Positions 19,846 through 29,792 of a stretch of 64,000 bases of DNA are shown piece by piece. Source of the DNA: Muribaculaceae bacterium. GTDB taxonomy: Bacteria; Bacteroidota; Bacteroidia; Bacteroidales; Muribaculaceae. Both the position numbers and the translations under genes were made by a program. The number at the start of each line of letters is the position of its first letter. The stretch's first letter is position 1. The notes under the pieces are model-generated. The model saw only the letters and a list, made by a program, of their open reading frames with translations. It ran no database searches and was not told the origin of the DNA. The DNA is taken from positions 675-64,674 of the forward strand of contig JAIDKG010000020.1 in NCBI GenBank assembly GCA_029051525.1, in the 5' to 3' direction.

Positions 19846-22800
19846 TCATTGAGCTGTCACGGCCAGTTTGCGCGAGCGAGTGGCCGAGGTGCCGTCGGGT
19901 GATGTGACGGTGGCGCGATAGAGGTAGATACCACGCGGCACACGCACACCCTGCGAAGTGCAGAGATCCCATGTCACCGAAATCGAGGCCAACATATCGG
20001 TCGAGGCGGTGCGCTGCGAAGTCCACACGCGGCGTCCGTTGAGGTCAAACACCTCCACGGTGCATTCCACCGAAGCCATCGGGCGATCGGTTGAGAGGGT
20101 GAATGTCACATGGTCGCGGGCCGGGTTGACGTCGGTATAGAGGTCGTAGATTTCCGGACGTTTTGCCGCCGCCACATTGAAGCTGATATCGGCCGATGCC
20201 GAATTATTGGCATTATCCCATACGGTGAGACGCAGCGAGTGCTCCCCGGCCTCGAGCTTCGGCAGCGGATAGAGGATAGTTCCGGCTGTGAAGTCTTCGG
20301 TATCGGGGGTATAGTATGTATTCACATCATCGAAATATGTGCGCTCATCGAGAGTGAGGGTAATCTGATGGCCGATGCCGAGCGAAGAGAGATTTATGCC
20401 CGATTCATCCGATATTTTCGCCATCACTACAGGCGAGGTATGCACCAGCCCGCCATCCTCAAAATCCTCACGGTTGAGGGCAAAGTAATGGATCTGCGGA
20501 CCCTCGTTATCCTCCGGAGCAGAATCATCATATCCGAAGATATAGAAATCGCTGAAGGATCCATGTGCCTCATCGCCCCCCTCGGAGTATGCATAGCAGG
20601 AGAGGAGGGCATTGGTGTAGAGCTGCTCCACATCGGCCGGGATAATCAGAGTGGTGCTCCATTCGCCGGCGGCGACCTTGGTCATGCCGCGGTACAGTAG
20701 CGAACCGTGATTATCGTAATTGATCGTCTCCCCGTTGGGACGCGGATTGGAGGTATACGCCTTGGCCCCATCATAAAGGGTGAGGTCGATCAGACCATTG
20801 AAATCGGTATTGACCGAGCCATCGCTACGTCGCACCACCCCCTTCACCAGAGAGCGGCCGCGGGCCGGGAGCACCGGGTAGTCATCCGGGTCAAGGTCGG
20901 CGATATCCTGAGTATCGTCGATGGCTGTCACCTCGATTGAATTGGAGGGGAGACGGTAGCGCATGGCCGGGTCGCCGAGTATCACGTAGCGGAGTCGGTT
21001 GTCGTCGGTCACACGGTTTTTGCCGTCGATCATGATATCACCGATACGGCGCCCCTGACCCGGGGTGGAGTCATCAAACATCACCTTGCCATATTCCTTC
21101 GTAAGCTTGCCATTGTCCGTGATATATACCGAACGCGAGGGGCAGATCATAGCGATCACACCACCCTCGGGATTATTCCAGAGCACTTCGGCGCCCGAGA
21201 GGTTGTCCTGGTCGTAGCGGGCAAAGTCGCATGTGGCGGCGTAGAGGAATGGCAGGCGGCGGTTGGAGAATGCCTGGATATCAGTCCACTCGAGGAGCTT
21301 TTCGTGGGTCCATTCCACAGTCGAGGCATGGCCTATGTAATTGATATGGGCCACACCGTCGTTCCAGAGCCGGAGCAGTTTCTCCTTGGCTTCGGGATAT
21401 GTATTGCCATTCTGCCCTACGGTCGGGGCATATGAGTCGAGATATAATTTTTCGTAATGGAAGCGGCGCCCGGTGGTGGTGGCAGTGAGTTCTTCGACCA
21501 TATCCTCCGACTGGCTGATGTGATAATATGCGCCATCATCACCCTTGTCATCGGCCACTACGAGAAATTCATTTCGCCATGCGCCAAGATCGGTCGAAGT
21601 TACATAATCGATATACTTCTGTACCATAGCCGATGCCTCCGAGGCCGAGCGCACCGGCATGCGCCCCACCGCTACGCAAAGCTTCTGCGACCTGAGATCA
21701 AAAGAGGTGTCGGAATCCTCAAGCATGGTGATATAATCATCGCAGGGATAAGATGATTCCGAGCTGCCGCCATTGGGCGACTGCCAGATTGGCACGCGCG
21801 GATAGCCGGCGCTGCGCGTGATCTCCATCTTCATCTTATTATCATAGGTGGGGCGCGACATGATGAGGCAATAGCCTATGCGCCCGGTGGGCTTGCCGTT
21901 GTCGGGGGCGGGTGCCCCGCCACGGTCATACCACATCTTCAGCAGTCGGCGGAAAGCCCCCACATCGGGGGTGCCTGAAGAGAATTCGTTGTATATTTTC
22001 TCCGGGGTGAGCACCTGCACTGTCAGGCCATCGTTCTCGGCATGGAATGCCGCCAGAGTATTGGCGGCCGTGAGATACTCAAATGGAGAGATAATCAACA
22101 TATCAGGAGTGTTGAGAGAGTGGAGATCCTGATTTTCTACCTGTGTGGGATCGGTTGTGGTGTATCCCCCCTGCCCCGGGATGAAGGCCACAAACTCATG
22201 ATTGCCTGCCGGAGCCAAAAAAGAGGCGGTGGTGCCATTGATGGTCACGGTCGCCTCGCGGGGATGCACAGGGTCGGTGACGTCCCACACGCGCAGACCG
22301 CTTTGGGCATTGGCGATGCTTATGCGGGCGCTGCGGCGCAGATAGAGCGGGAAATAGAGTTGGCTTTCGCGCATCGTGAGGCGGGCGGTATAGGCCACCT
22401 CGATATAGTCGAGATTTGCAAATCGAGAAGTCCCGCTGCATTTATATGTGAGTTCGAGCGAAAGCTGCTCAGCAGAGCAGGATCCGCTCTTGACACCGGT
22501 GGCATGTTGCAGATAATTGGAATTGAAATCGCCTGCGTTGTTGGCAAGTTTTTGAAGAGATATACTCAGCGGATCACCCTGTGGGGGAGTCACCGTGAGT
22601 GTGGCGTCGGCATTGGCGCGGTTGCCCACCGCCACCATATACTGGAATTTGTCATCTGCTTTGTCGGTCAGATCGAATGAGAAGCGTCGGGTGGGGGTGG
22701 CGCGGAAATCCTCTCCAAGATATATTCGCCCTGTCGTAGAGGGGTGGATGATGTCCTGCTCGTGCAGCAACATGCGGGTATAGGTGGTCACCTCATCGGC

Positions 22801-23310
22801 TGCTGAGGCCGGAGCTACGGCGGCCGGAAGGGTCGGTGCGGTGGCGGCGCGGTCGCTGATGAAATACCACGACTCCTCGGCATATGGCTGCATATCATGT
22901 GTATACGGTATATTGGCTGAGGATCCGGATCGGGTCCAGCGGATATGGTTGTGACCGAAAAACCATACACCCGCCGAGGTCTTGACCGAAGGGAGAATCG
23001 GGAGGTCATCGGGGTCAGACTCCCGGAGGCAATCCTCCTGTAGGCGACCGCCGAAGCCGTAGACATTCACCTGCATCGGGTCGGAGAATCCGAGTTGGCG
23101 CAGAGTGGCCGCACTCACAAACTGCATGCCTGTGGAGCTCACCTTTACCTTGCCCCATTTGCCATCGGCCAGCACGGAAGAAGCGGCGTATTTCGCCGGG
23201 TCGTGGGCTTGCATAGAGGGGGCACAGAGAAGCATCACCACTGCGCAGAGCAGAGTGAGAGTGGCGCGGAGTATATTAAAATGGCGGGTCGGCCTATGTA
23301 TAATCGTCAT
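19846..23310 (-). CDS. porU: Type IX secretion system sortase PorU
   Basis: C25 family; INYIGHAS and FLYAATCDFARYD dyad; C-terminal sorting-like domain (VEVFDLNGRRVW...PRGIYLYRATV); start placed at MTIIHRP. Confidence 0.88.
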   Translation of the reverse strand: MTIIHRPTRHFNILRATLTLLCAVVMLLCAPSMQAHDPAKYAASSVLADGKWGKVKVSSTGMQFVSAATLRQLGFSDPMQVNVYGFGGRLQEDCLRESDPDDLPILPSVKTSAGVWFFGHNHIRWTRSGSSANIPYTHDMQPYAEESWYFISDRAATAPTLPAAVAPASAADEVTTYTRMLLHEQDIIHPSTTGRIYLGEDFRATPTRRFSFDLTDKADDKFQYMVAVGNRANADATLTVTPPQGDPLSISLQKLANNAGDFNSNYLQHATGVKSGSCSAEQLSLELTYKCSGTSRFANLDYIEVAYTARLTMRESQLYFPLYLRRSARISIANAQSGLRVWDVTDPVHPREATVTINGTTASFLAPAGNHEFVAFIPGQGGYTTTDPTQVENQDLHSLNTPDMLIISPFEYLTAANTLAAFHAENDGLTVQVLTPEKIYNEFSSGTPDVGAFRRLLKMWYDRGGAPAPDNGKPTGRIGYCLIMSRPTYDNKMKMEITRSAGYPRVPIWQSPNGGSSESSYPCDDYITMLEDSDTSFDLRSQKLCVAVGRMPVRSASEASAMVQKYIDYVTSTDLGAWRNEFLVVADDKGDDGAYYHISQSEDMVEELTATTTGRRFHYEKLYLDSYAPTVGQNGNTYPEAKEKLLRLWNDGVAHINYIGHASTVEWTHEKLLEWTDIQAFSNRRLPFLYAATCDFARYDQDNLSGAEVLWNNPEGGVIAMICPSRSVYITDNGKLTKEYGKVMFDDSTPGQGRRIGDIMIDGKNRVTDDNRLRYVILGDPAMRYRLPSNSIEVTAIDDTQDIADLDPDDYPVLPARGRSLVKGVVRRSDGSVNTDFNGLIDLTLYDGAKAYTSNPRPNGETINYDNHGSLLYRGMTKVAAGEWSTTLIIPADVEQLYTNALLSCYAYSEGGDEAHGSFSDFYIFGYDDSAPEDNEGPQIHYFALNREDFEDGGLVHTSPVVMAKISDESGINLSSLGIGHQITLTLDERTYFDDVNTYYTPDTEDFTAGTILYPLPKLEAGEHSLRLTVWDNANNSASADISFNVAAAKRPEIYDLYTDVNPARDHVTFTLSTDRPMASVECTVEVFDLNGRRVWTSQRTASTDMLASISVTWDLCTSQGVRVPRGIYLYRATVTSPDGTSATRSRKLAVTAQ

Positions 23311-23417
23311 GATGGAGAAGTCATTATGGATATTAACGCGTGCGGGGCTCTGATATTGTGTGGTTTGAGCCTGGGGTGAGTGTGGCGCGGGCGGGTGTCG
23401 GAGAGTAGCTGCGGGGG

Positions 23418-24209
23418 TTATCGTCCCGGCGGGAGATCGTAGGGCCACACGGCGCCCGAGAGGTAATTCTCCCATTCCTGTTGCGAACCGCAGAAGGTGT
23501 TGAGATCCACATCACCACGTATGCCGGCCACCTTGCCGTGATGGTTATACTGCCAGAAGGTCCATTCCGCCTCAATCGGAGTGGGCTGGAAGGAACATAT
23601 CCAGAGGCAGCAACCCGGCGCGCTCTCCCGCAGATACTCATAATAGCCGGTGCGGTTGGAATAGAAAGTCACCCGGTAGCCGCTCAGATAGAGATAATCG
23701 GCCATGGCCTGCAGGCGGCGTGCTATCAGAGTGGAGTCTACACCCGGAGGATTACCACTCTCCTCCACATCGATGGCCACACCTAAATCGAGAGGCCGGC
23801 GACCTATGGCATTGAGCAGATTGATACCCTGACTCACCCCATCGCAATCGAAGCGGAAGAAGTGGTAGGCACCGATTTTCAGTCCGGCATGAGAGGCCTT
23901 CTGATAATTGAGATTGAAATTATCATCGCGGAATGTGGTGCCCTCCGAGGCCTTGATGAATATAAACTGTATGCCATCGGCAGCGGCCGCATCGAGATTC
24001 ATCATCCCGTTATGGGCCGACACATCGATACCCCTTACCGGATACCTCTCCGGGTCGACATACGGAGGAGAGGTCATAAACTGCCGATAGGCCCAGATCG
24101 ATGTATAGATCAGTATCAGCATCACTCCCAGGAAAAGCAGACACACCCGCAGGTCGACCACTTTGGTGGCCACCATAGCGAGGGCTGATAGTTTCGGTAG
24201 TGATTTCAT
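23418..24209 (-). CDS. Glycoside hydrolase family 25 (lysozyme-like) protein
   Basis: RGIDVSAHNG...FIKASEGTTFRDDNF...GAYHFFRFD...VAIDVEESG...FWQYNHHGKVAGIRGDVDLNTFCG. Confidence 0.93.
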   Translation of the reverse strand: MKSLPKLSALAMVATKVVDLRVCLLFLGVMLILIYTSIWAYRQFMTSPPYVDPERYPVRGIDVSAHNGMMNLDAAAADGIQFIFIKASEGTTFRDDNFNLNYQKASHAGLKIGAYHFFRFDCDGVSQGINLLNAIGRRPLDLGVAIDVEESGNPPGVDSTLIARRLQAMADYLYLSGYRVTFYSNRTGYYEYLRESAPGCCLWICSFQPTPIEAEWTFWQYNHHGKVAGIRGDVDLNTFCGSQQEWENYLSGAVWPYDLPPGR

Positions 24210-24453
24210 AGGGCAGTAACTTAAAGATCGACCCTAATCACGGGTCGGCAAGGTGAGCAGAGGGGAAAGACGCGAGGGAGGGATGGCAGAGAAGGAAATG
24301 GGATTACAAAGTAACAAAAAAAGGTGCAATCAGTCAAAAAAAAGGGATGAAAACTGAGATTCATCCTCCTAAAGAATGTTAAGACCAAAGTGCATCAAAG
24401 TCATCTCTTCAATAGAATCGGGAATAATCGGGGGAATAAGGATGGGTGTGGAT

Positions 24454-24484
24454 TTTGAAAAATGGATTTAAAGGTGTAAATTTG
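24454..24484 (+). promoter_or_regulatory. Bacteroidetes promoter for cvpA-sufCDS
   Basis: TTTG-N19-TAAATTTG, exact consensus spacing. Confidence 0.8.
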
Positions 24485-24568
24485 TAGTCAGTTTTCATTC
24501 TTGCCGAGCGGATGCCGCATGGCATGGCGCGGTGGGATGAGAGAGTGGATTATGAACAACGACGCTTG

Positions 24569-25216
24569 ATGACTGACGCACTGTTTCATATCATAGCCAT
24601 TGTGGTGGCTGTGCTCGGAGTGGTAAGGGGTTACCGCCGCGGGCTCACAGGGATGGTGACATCCGTGTTGGGTCTGGCCTTCGGAGTGGTATGCGCGCAT
24701 ATCTTCTGCGAAGGTGCGGCTCAGGTGGTCGAGAATATACTTCCGGCAGGGATTACCGCCCGGTCGGGGTATTACCTTACGAGCAATGTAGGAGCCGGCG
24801 CCGTATATTTCATAGTCTACCGGATATTCTGCGCCATCACCAAGGTGATACGAGAGGCGCTCGATTCCGAACAGAGCGGACTACTCAACTCGCTGCTCGG
24901 GGCCTTCTTCTGTGTGGGCAATTATCTGCTCATGCTCTCGATAGCCTACAACATCGGGGTGGGGATAAATCCCACAGGCCAGCTCATGCGTCATGGTCGT
25001 GCCGACGATGGCAATATCATCGAGGCTGTGATGTGGATTGCCCCGGCGGCGCTCGGCAGCGAGAGCTTCAGCGAGTTTGCCCTCGAGGAGCAATTGCGCC
25101 ATGCCCGCACCATTTCTCAGTCGGAGGCGCGTCCCGAGGATTGCTCATCCAACCACCCCGGTCGCCCCCGTGTTATAGTAACAGACAATAAATCCAAACA
25201 ATACTGCAATGCTTAA
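24569..25216 (+). CDS. CvpA family membrane protein
   Basis: MTDALFHIIAIVVAVLGVVRGYRRGLTGMVTSVLGLAFG... Confidence 0.85.
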   Translation: MTDALFHIIAIVVAVLGVVRGYRRGLTGMVTSVLGLAFGVVCAHIFCEGAAQVVENILPAGITARSGYYLTSNVGAGAVYFIVYRIFCAITKVIREALDSEQSGLLNSLLGAFFCVGNYLLMLSIAYNIGVGINPTGQLMRHGRADDGNIIEAVMWIAPAALGSESFSEFALEEQLRHARTISQSEARPEDCSSNHPGRPRVIVTDNKSKQYCNA

Positions 25217-25964
25217 GGTCACGAATCTTCATGCGGAGATCAACGGAAAAGAGATACTCAAAGGAATCAACCTCGAGGTAAAGCCCGGCGAGGTGCATGC
25301 CATCATGGGCCCTAACGGCAGCGGCAAGTCGACCCTGTCGATGGTGCTGGCCGGCAATCCGGCCTATAAGGTGACGGGGGGCAGCGCCGAGTTCTATGGC
25401 AAAGACCTCCTGGCCATGCCCCCGGAGGTGAGAAGCCACGAGGGTGTGTTTTTAGGTTTTCAGTACCCGGTGGAGATCCCCGGAGTGTCGATGATGAATT
25501 TCATGCGAGCCGCCGTCAACGCCCGCCGCGAATACTTTGGCGAGCCACCGATGGGTGCGGCCGATTTCCTCAAACTCATGCGCGAAAAGCGCGCCGTGGT
25601 GGAGCTCGACACCAAGCTTGCCTCGCGCAGCGTCAACGAGGGTTTCTCCGGAGGAGAGAAGAAACGCAACGAAATCTTCCAGATGGCGGTGCTTGAGCCC
25701 CGCCTCTCAATCCTCGATGAGACCGACTCCGGTCTCGACATCGATGCCCTGCGCATCGTGGCCGAGGGTGTCAACAAGCTCAAGACAGCCGATAATGCCA
25801 CCATCGTGATCACCCACTATCAGCGTCTGCTCGACTACATCAAGCCCGACATAGTGCATATCCTCTACAAAGGGCGCATCGTGAAGACCGCCGGCCCCGA
25901 GCTGGCGCTCGAGCTTGAGGAGCGAGGCTACGACTGGATCAAAAAGGAACTCGGCGAAGAATAA
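25209..25964 (+). CDS. sufC: Fe-S cluster assembly ATPase SufC
   Basis: ABC ATPase; MLKVTNLHAEINGKEILKGINLEVKPGEVHAIMGPNGSGKSTLS; SGGEKKRNEIFQM. Confidence 0.97.
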   Translation: MLKVTNLHAEINGKEILKGINLEVKPGEVHAIMGPNGSGKSTLSMVLAGNPAYKVTGGSAEFYGKDLLAMPPEVRSHEGVFLGFQYPVEIPGVSMMNFMRAAVNARREYFGEPPMGAADFLKLMREKRAVVELDTKLASRSVNEGFSGGEKKRNEIFQMAVLEPRLSILDETDSGLDIDALRIVAEGVNKLKTADNATIVITHYQRLLDYIKPDIVHILYKGRIVKTAGPELALELEERGYDWIKKELGEE

Positions 25965-25965
25965 G

Positions 25966-27327
25966 ATGGAAAATTCACTCAGACAATATATCGACCTCTA
26001 TCACGCCAATCGCGACGAACTGGATGCCCGCTCGGCGCCGGTGATCAATACCCTGCGTCCGCAGGCGGTGCGCGTGCTGGAGGAGATGACCCTCCCGCGC
26101 CCGGGAGCCGACGACTATGAGGTGATCGATCTCCCGTCGATTCTGGGGCATGACTATGGGGTCAACATCCGTCGTGTGCCTCTGTCAGTGAATCCGGCGG
26201 AGAGCTTCCACTGCGGAGTGCCGCGCATGAGCACGGCTCTTTTCATGCTTGTCAACGACCGCTTCGGCCGCACCCCCGACAGTCTGTCGGCCCTCCCCGA
26301 AGGGGTGGAGGTGGAGAGTCTGGCCGTGATGGCGCGTAAGCGTCCGGAAGTGGTGGCCGATTATTACGGCCGTCTGGCCGTGATGGAGAATCCGATTGTG
26401 GCTCTCTCCACACTCCTTGCCCAGGACGGGCTCTGGATTCGGATTCCGAAAGGGGTGAAGGTGGAGCGCCCCATCCAGCTTGTGGAGATACTCGGCGGTG
26501 CCGACAATCTGATGGCCGTGCGCCGCGTGGTGATTGTGGCCGAAGAGCAGAGCGACGCCCGACTCCTGATATGCGACCACACCATCCCCTCGGCCCGCGA
26601 CATGATGGCCCTGCAGACCATCGAGATATATGCCGAGGCCGGTGCCCGCTTCGAGATCTACGACCTCGAGGAATCAGCCGAGACCACCCGGCGCCTCTCA
26701 TCGCTCTGGCTCCGACAGGAGAAAGACTCGCATGTGCTGATCAATGGCATGACAATCTACAACGGTGTGACCCGCAACGAATATCACACCCGTTTCGCCG
26801 CCCCCGGCAGCAGCCTGCGCCTATTCGGCATGGGAATAGCCGACAAAGACCGACTCGTGGACACATATTCACGCGTGGATCACGACTATGGCCATTGCCA
26901 CACCGAAGAACTCTTCAAATTCTCGGTCGATGATCTGGCCCGCTGCGCCTTCACCGGACTGGTGAAAGTGGCCGCCGGAGCTGAAAAGACCGAAGCATAT
27001 CAGTCAAACCGAAATCTGATAGGGAGCGATGCCGCCCGGATGTTCTCCAAACCTCAATTGGAGATCTACAACGATGATGTGAAATGTTCGCATGGTTCGG
27101 CCACCGGTCGCCTCGACGAGATGCAGCTCTTCTACATGCGCACCCGTGGCCTCGACGAGGAGACGGCGCGACTGCTGCTCAAACAGGCATTTATGGCCGA
27201 TGTAATCGATAAGGTAGAGATTCCCGGTCTCCGCGAACGACTCACCCATATGGTGGAGCGCCGCTTTGCAGGAGAGTCGGCCGGATGCCACGACTGCAAT
27301 TCGGAGTGCCCCACATTCCGCAACTGA
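25966..27327 (+). CDS. sufD: Fe-S cluster assembly protein SufD
   Basis: SufB/D fold; IYNDDVKCSHGSATGRLDEMQLFYMRTRGLDEETARLLL; C-terminal layout of Bacteroidales SufD. Confidence 0.93.
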   Translation: MENSLRQYIDLYHANRDELDARSAPVINTLRPQAVRVLEEMTLPRPGADDYEVIDLPSILGHDYGVNIRRVPLSVNPAESFHCGVPRMSTALFMLVNDRFGRTPDSLSALPEGVEVESLAVMARKRPEVVADYYGRLAVMENPIVALSTLLAQDGLWIRIPKGVKVERPIQLVEILGGADNLMAVRRVVIVAEEQSDARLLICDHTIPSARDMMALQTIEIYAEAGARFEIYDLEESAETTRRLSSLWLRQEKDSHVLINGMTIYNGVTRNEYHTRFAAPGSSLRLFGMGIADKDRLVDTYSRVDHDYGHCHTEELFKFSVDDLARCAFTGLVKVAAGAEKTEAYQSNRNLIGSDAARMFSKPQLEIYNDDVKCSHGSATGRLDEMQLFYMRTRGLDEETARLLLKQAFMADVIDKVEIPGLRERLTHMVERRFAGESAGCHDCNSECPTFRN

Positions 27328-27356
27328 TAGAGCGCGTTCCTTAAATAACTCAGACT

Positions 27357-28580
27357 ATGGAAAAATATGATGTAGAGAAAATAAGGGAGGATTTTCCTTC
27401 CCTGAACCGTGATGTGCACGGCAAGCCTCTGGTATATCTCGACAATGCGGCCACATCGCAGACACCGCAACAGGTGCTCCGGGCCATCGAGCAGATGTAT
27501 CTGCATCATAAGGCCAATGTGCACCGAGGGGTGCACACCCTCTCGCAGGAGGCCACCGACCTTCAGGAGGCCACCCGCCGCCGAGTGCGCGACTATATCA
27601 ATGCCGCCTCCGAGCGCGAAGTGATTTTCACACGTGGCGCCACCGAGGCCATCAATCTGGTGGCCTCATCGTTCGGAAGCCGTTTCCCGGCCGGCGGTGA
27701 GATCATACTCACCGTGATGGAGCATCACGCCAATATCGTGCCCTGGCAATTGCTGCAGAGCCGCCGCGACCTCAAGATCCGTGTGGTGGATATCGACAGC
27801 GAGGGGCGCCTTGATATGGAGCAATACCGCTCACTCTTCAACGAGCGCACCGTCATGGCCTCATTCGCGCATGTAAGCAATGTGCTCGGCACAATCAATC
27901 CGGTGCGCGAGATGATTGAGATAGCCCATTCTCACGGAGTGCCGGTACTGATCGACGGTTGCCAGGCCGGCCCCCATCTTCGCCTCGACATGCAGCAGCT
28001 CGATTGCGATTTCTACACCTTCTCGGCCCATAAGATGTATGGCCCTACCGGAATCGGTGTGCTCTACGGCAAAGAGCGTTGGCTCGAGGAGATGCCCCCA
28101 TATCAGGGTGGAGGTGAGATGATAGGCCACGTATCCTTCAGCGGCACCACCTTTGCCGAACTCCCCTTCAAATTCGAGGCCGGCACCCCCGACTTTGTCG
28201 GCATAGCCGCCTTCCGCGATGCCATCGACTACATAGAGAGTGTAGGGCTCGACCGGATGGAGGCGCACGAAGAGGAATTACTTCGCTACACCACAGAGAG
28301 GATGCTTGCCGAAGTGCCCGGAGTGAGAATCTTCGGCACCGCTCCCCGGAAAAGTGCTGTGATCAGTTTTCTGATCGGCGATTCTCATCCCTACGATGCC
28401 GGCATGTTGCTTGATACCCAGGGTATCGCCGTGCGCACCGGTCATCACTGTGCCCAGCCCCTCATGGATCGCCTCGGCATACCCGGCACTGTCCGCGCCA
28501 GCTTCGCAGCCTACAACACCCGCCACGAAGCCGACCTCTTCCTCGCGGCCCTAAAGCGCATCGCCCCCATGCTGATGTAG
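27357..28580 (+). CDS. sufS: Cysteine desulfurase SufS
   Basis: VYLDNAATSQTP, VLIDGCQAGPH, FSAHKMYGPTGIGVLYGK, RTGHHCAQPLM. Confidence 0.96.
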   Translation: MEKYDVEKIREDFPSLNRDVHGKPLVYLDNAATSQTPQQVLRAIEQMYLHHKANVHRGVHTLSQEATDLQEATRRRVRDYINAASEREVIFTRGATEAINLVASSFGSRFPAGGEIILTVMEHHANIVPWQLLQSRRDLKIRVVDIDSEGRLDMEQYRSLFNERTVMASFAHVSNVLGTINPVREMIEIAHSHGVPVLIDGCQAGPHLRLDMQQLDCDFYTFSAHKMYGPTGIGVLYGKERWLEEMPPYQGGGEMIGHVSFSGTTFAELPFKFEAGTPDFVGIAAFRDAIDYIESVGLDRMEAHEEELLRYTTERMLAEVPGVRIFGTAPRKSAVISFLIGDSHPYDAGMLLDTQGIAVRTGHHCAQPLMDRLGIPGTVRASFAAYNTRHEADLFLAALKRIAPMLM

Positions 28581-28588
28581 AGCCGGCG

Positions 28589-28652
28589 CTTTCTGATACA
28601 GCACCCCCCGCCAAGGAGCCTGCTCCTCGGCGGGGGGTGCTGTATCAGAAAG
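28589..28652. terminator. Very long near-perfect hairpin between convergent sufS and lgt
   Basis: 24 bp + A/C mismatch + 6 bp stem with 2-nt apex: ctttctgatacagcaccccccgccaaggagc ct gctcctcggcggggggtgctgtatcagaaag. Confidence 0.75.
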
Positions 28653-28661
28653 AACCTTATA

Positions 28662-28724
28662 AAAATTATACGAATTATAAAAATTATAAGATTTATAAAA
28701 ATTATAAGATTTATAAGATTTATA
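28662..28724. repeat. AT-rich 9-bp tandem array, 7 units
   Basis: aaaattata cgaattata aaaattata agatttata aaaattata agatttata agatttata. Confidence 0.92.
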
Positions 28725-28728
28725 ATCC

Positions 28729-29580
28729 TTATCTCTTAGTATCAGCTTCGGGCGCGAAGCGATTAGGGAAGGTCCAGTGCTGGCGGGGCCGCACCATTGC
28801 TATGACAACCAAGACTATGCCTATGATTATGAAGGGGATACTTAGCATCTGGCCCAAATTCATGCCATAGTGGGCGATCATCTCATATTCAGATGAGACC
28901 TGCACATTCTTCAGGTACTCGATCAGGAAGCGCGGCACGAAGATACCGATAAAGAAGACTCCCGTGATGAGCCATGGGCGTTCCTCAGCATTGCGTCGCC
29001 AATACATCCACATCAGTAGGGCGAAGAGGAGGAAATAGCATAACGCTTCGTAGATCTGGGTGGGATGGCAAGGGAGGGTCTCTCCATTGCGTACAAACAC
29101 GAATCCCCAGGGGAGCGAGGTGGGGCCACCGTAGATTTCACTGTTCATCAGATTGCCCAGTCGGATCAGTCCGCCTACGAGCGCGATGGGTATCACAATC
29201 TTGTCGAATACCCACGAAGCCGGTTTTTTGCTCACCAGCCATGAGAATAGCAGCAGGCCGATGATATTGCCGATGGTGCCTCCGTGAGAAGCCAGACCAC
29301 CCTGCCAGACCTTGAAGATTTCGGCCGGATGCTGCGAATAATAGCCCCATTCGTAGAAGAATACGTGTCCGAGCCTTGCCCCGACGATAGTGCCGATCAC
29401 CAGATAAGCGAGCAGGATGCCGAGCCAACGCTCCGGCGCCCCCTCATGCTTGAACATGGCCGCCACAATCTGATAGCCCAGGAAGAATCCGAGGGCAAAC
29501 ATGAGTCCGTACCAGCGCACACTGATAGGGCCGAGAGAGAAGAGGATAGGATCGGCGTTCCAGATGATTTCTGCCGTCAT
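28729..29580 (-). CDS. lgt: Prolipoprotein diacylglyceryl transferase
   Basis: RWYGLMFALGFFLGY; RLGHVFFYEW; GGLASHGGTIG; RLGNLMNSEIYG; HPTQIYEA. Confidence 0.96.
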   Translation of the reverse strand: MTAEIIWNADPILFSLGPISVRWYGLMFALGFFLGYQIVAAMFKHEGAPERWLGILLAYLVIGTIVGARLGHVFFYEWGYYSQHPAEIFKVWQGGLASHGGTIGNIIGLLLFSWLVSKKPASWVFDKIVIPIALVGGLIRLGNLMNSEIYGGPTSLPWGFVFVRNGETLPCHPTQIYEALCYFLLFALLMWMYWRRNAEERPWLITGVFFIGIFVPRFLIEYLKNVQVSSEYEMIAHYGMNLGQMLSIPFIIIGIVLVVIAMVRPRQHWTFPNRFAPEADTKR

Positions 29581-29792
29581 GATGCGGAATTTTTTTGGGA
29601 TTATGAGAGCTTCGCCATCGTAAGGCGGTAGGCTATGTGTGATAGTCTGCCGCTGATTCTCCGAGGCGAAGCGGGGTAGAAATAGCCCGCCGGCCGGGCC
29701 CGTGGTGCAGGCCGTGACCGGCGGGGAATAGTGTCGTGAAGTAGGGTGCGGGCTGTATCAGCCCGGAGGAGAGGGGGAGGGAAGATGTCGGT

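Noticed and set aside
28637-28870. 77-aa ORF with NYKNYKIYK repeats
   Set aside because: Translation of the AT-rich 9-bp array plus antisense lgt; not a credible gene
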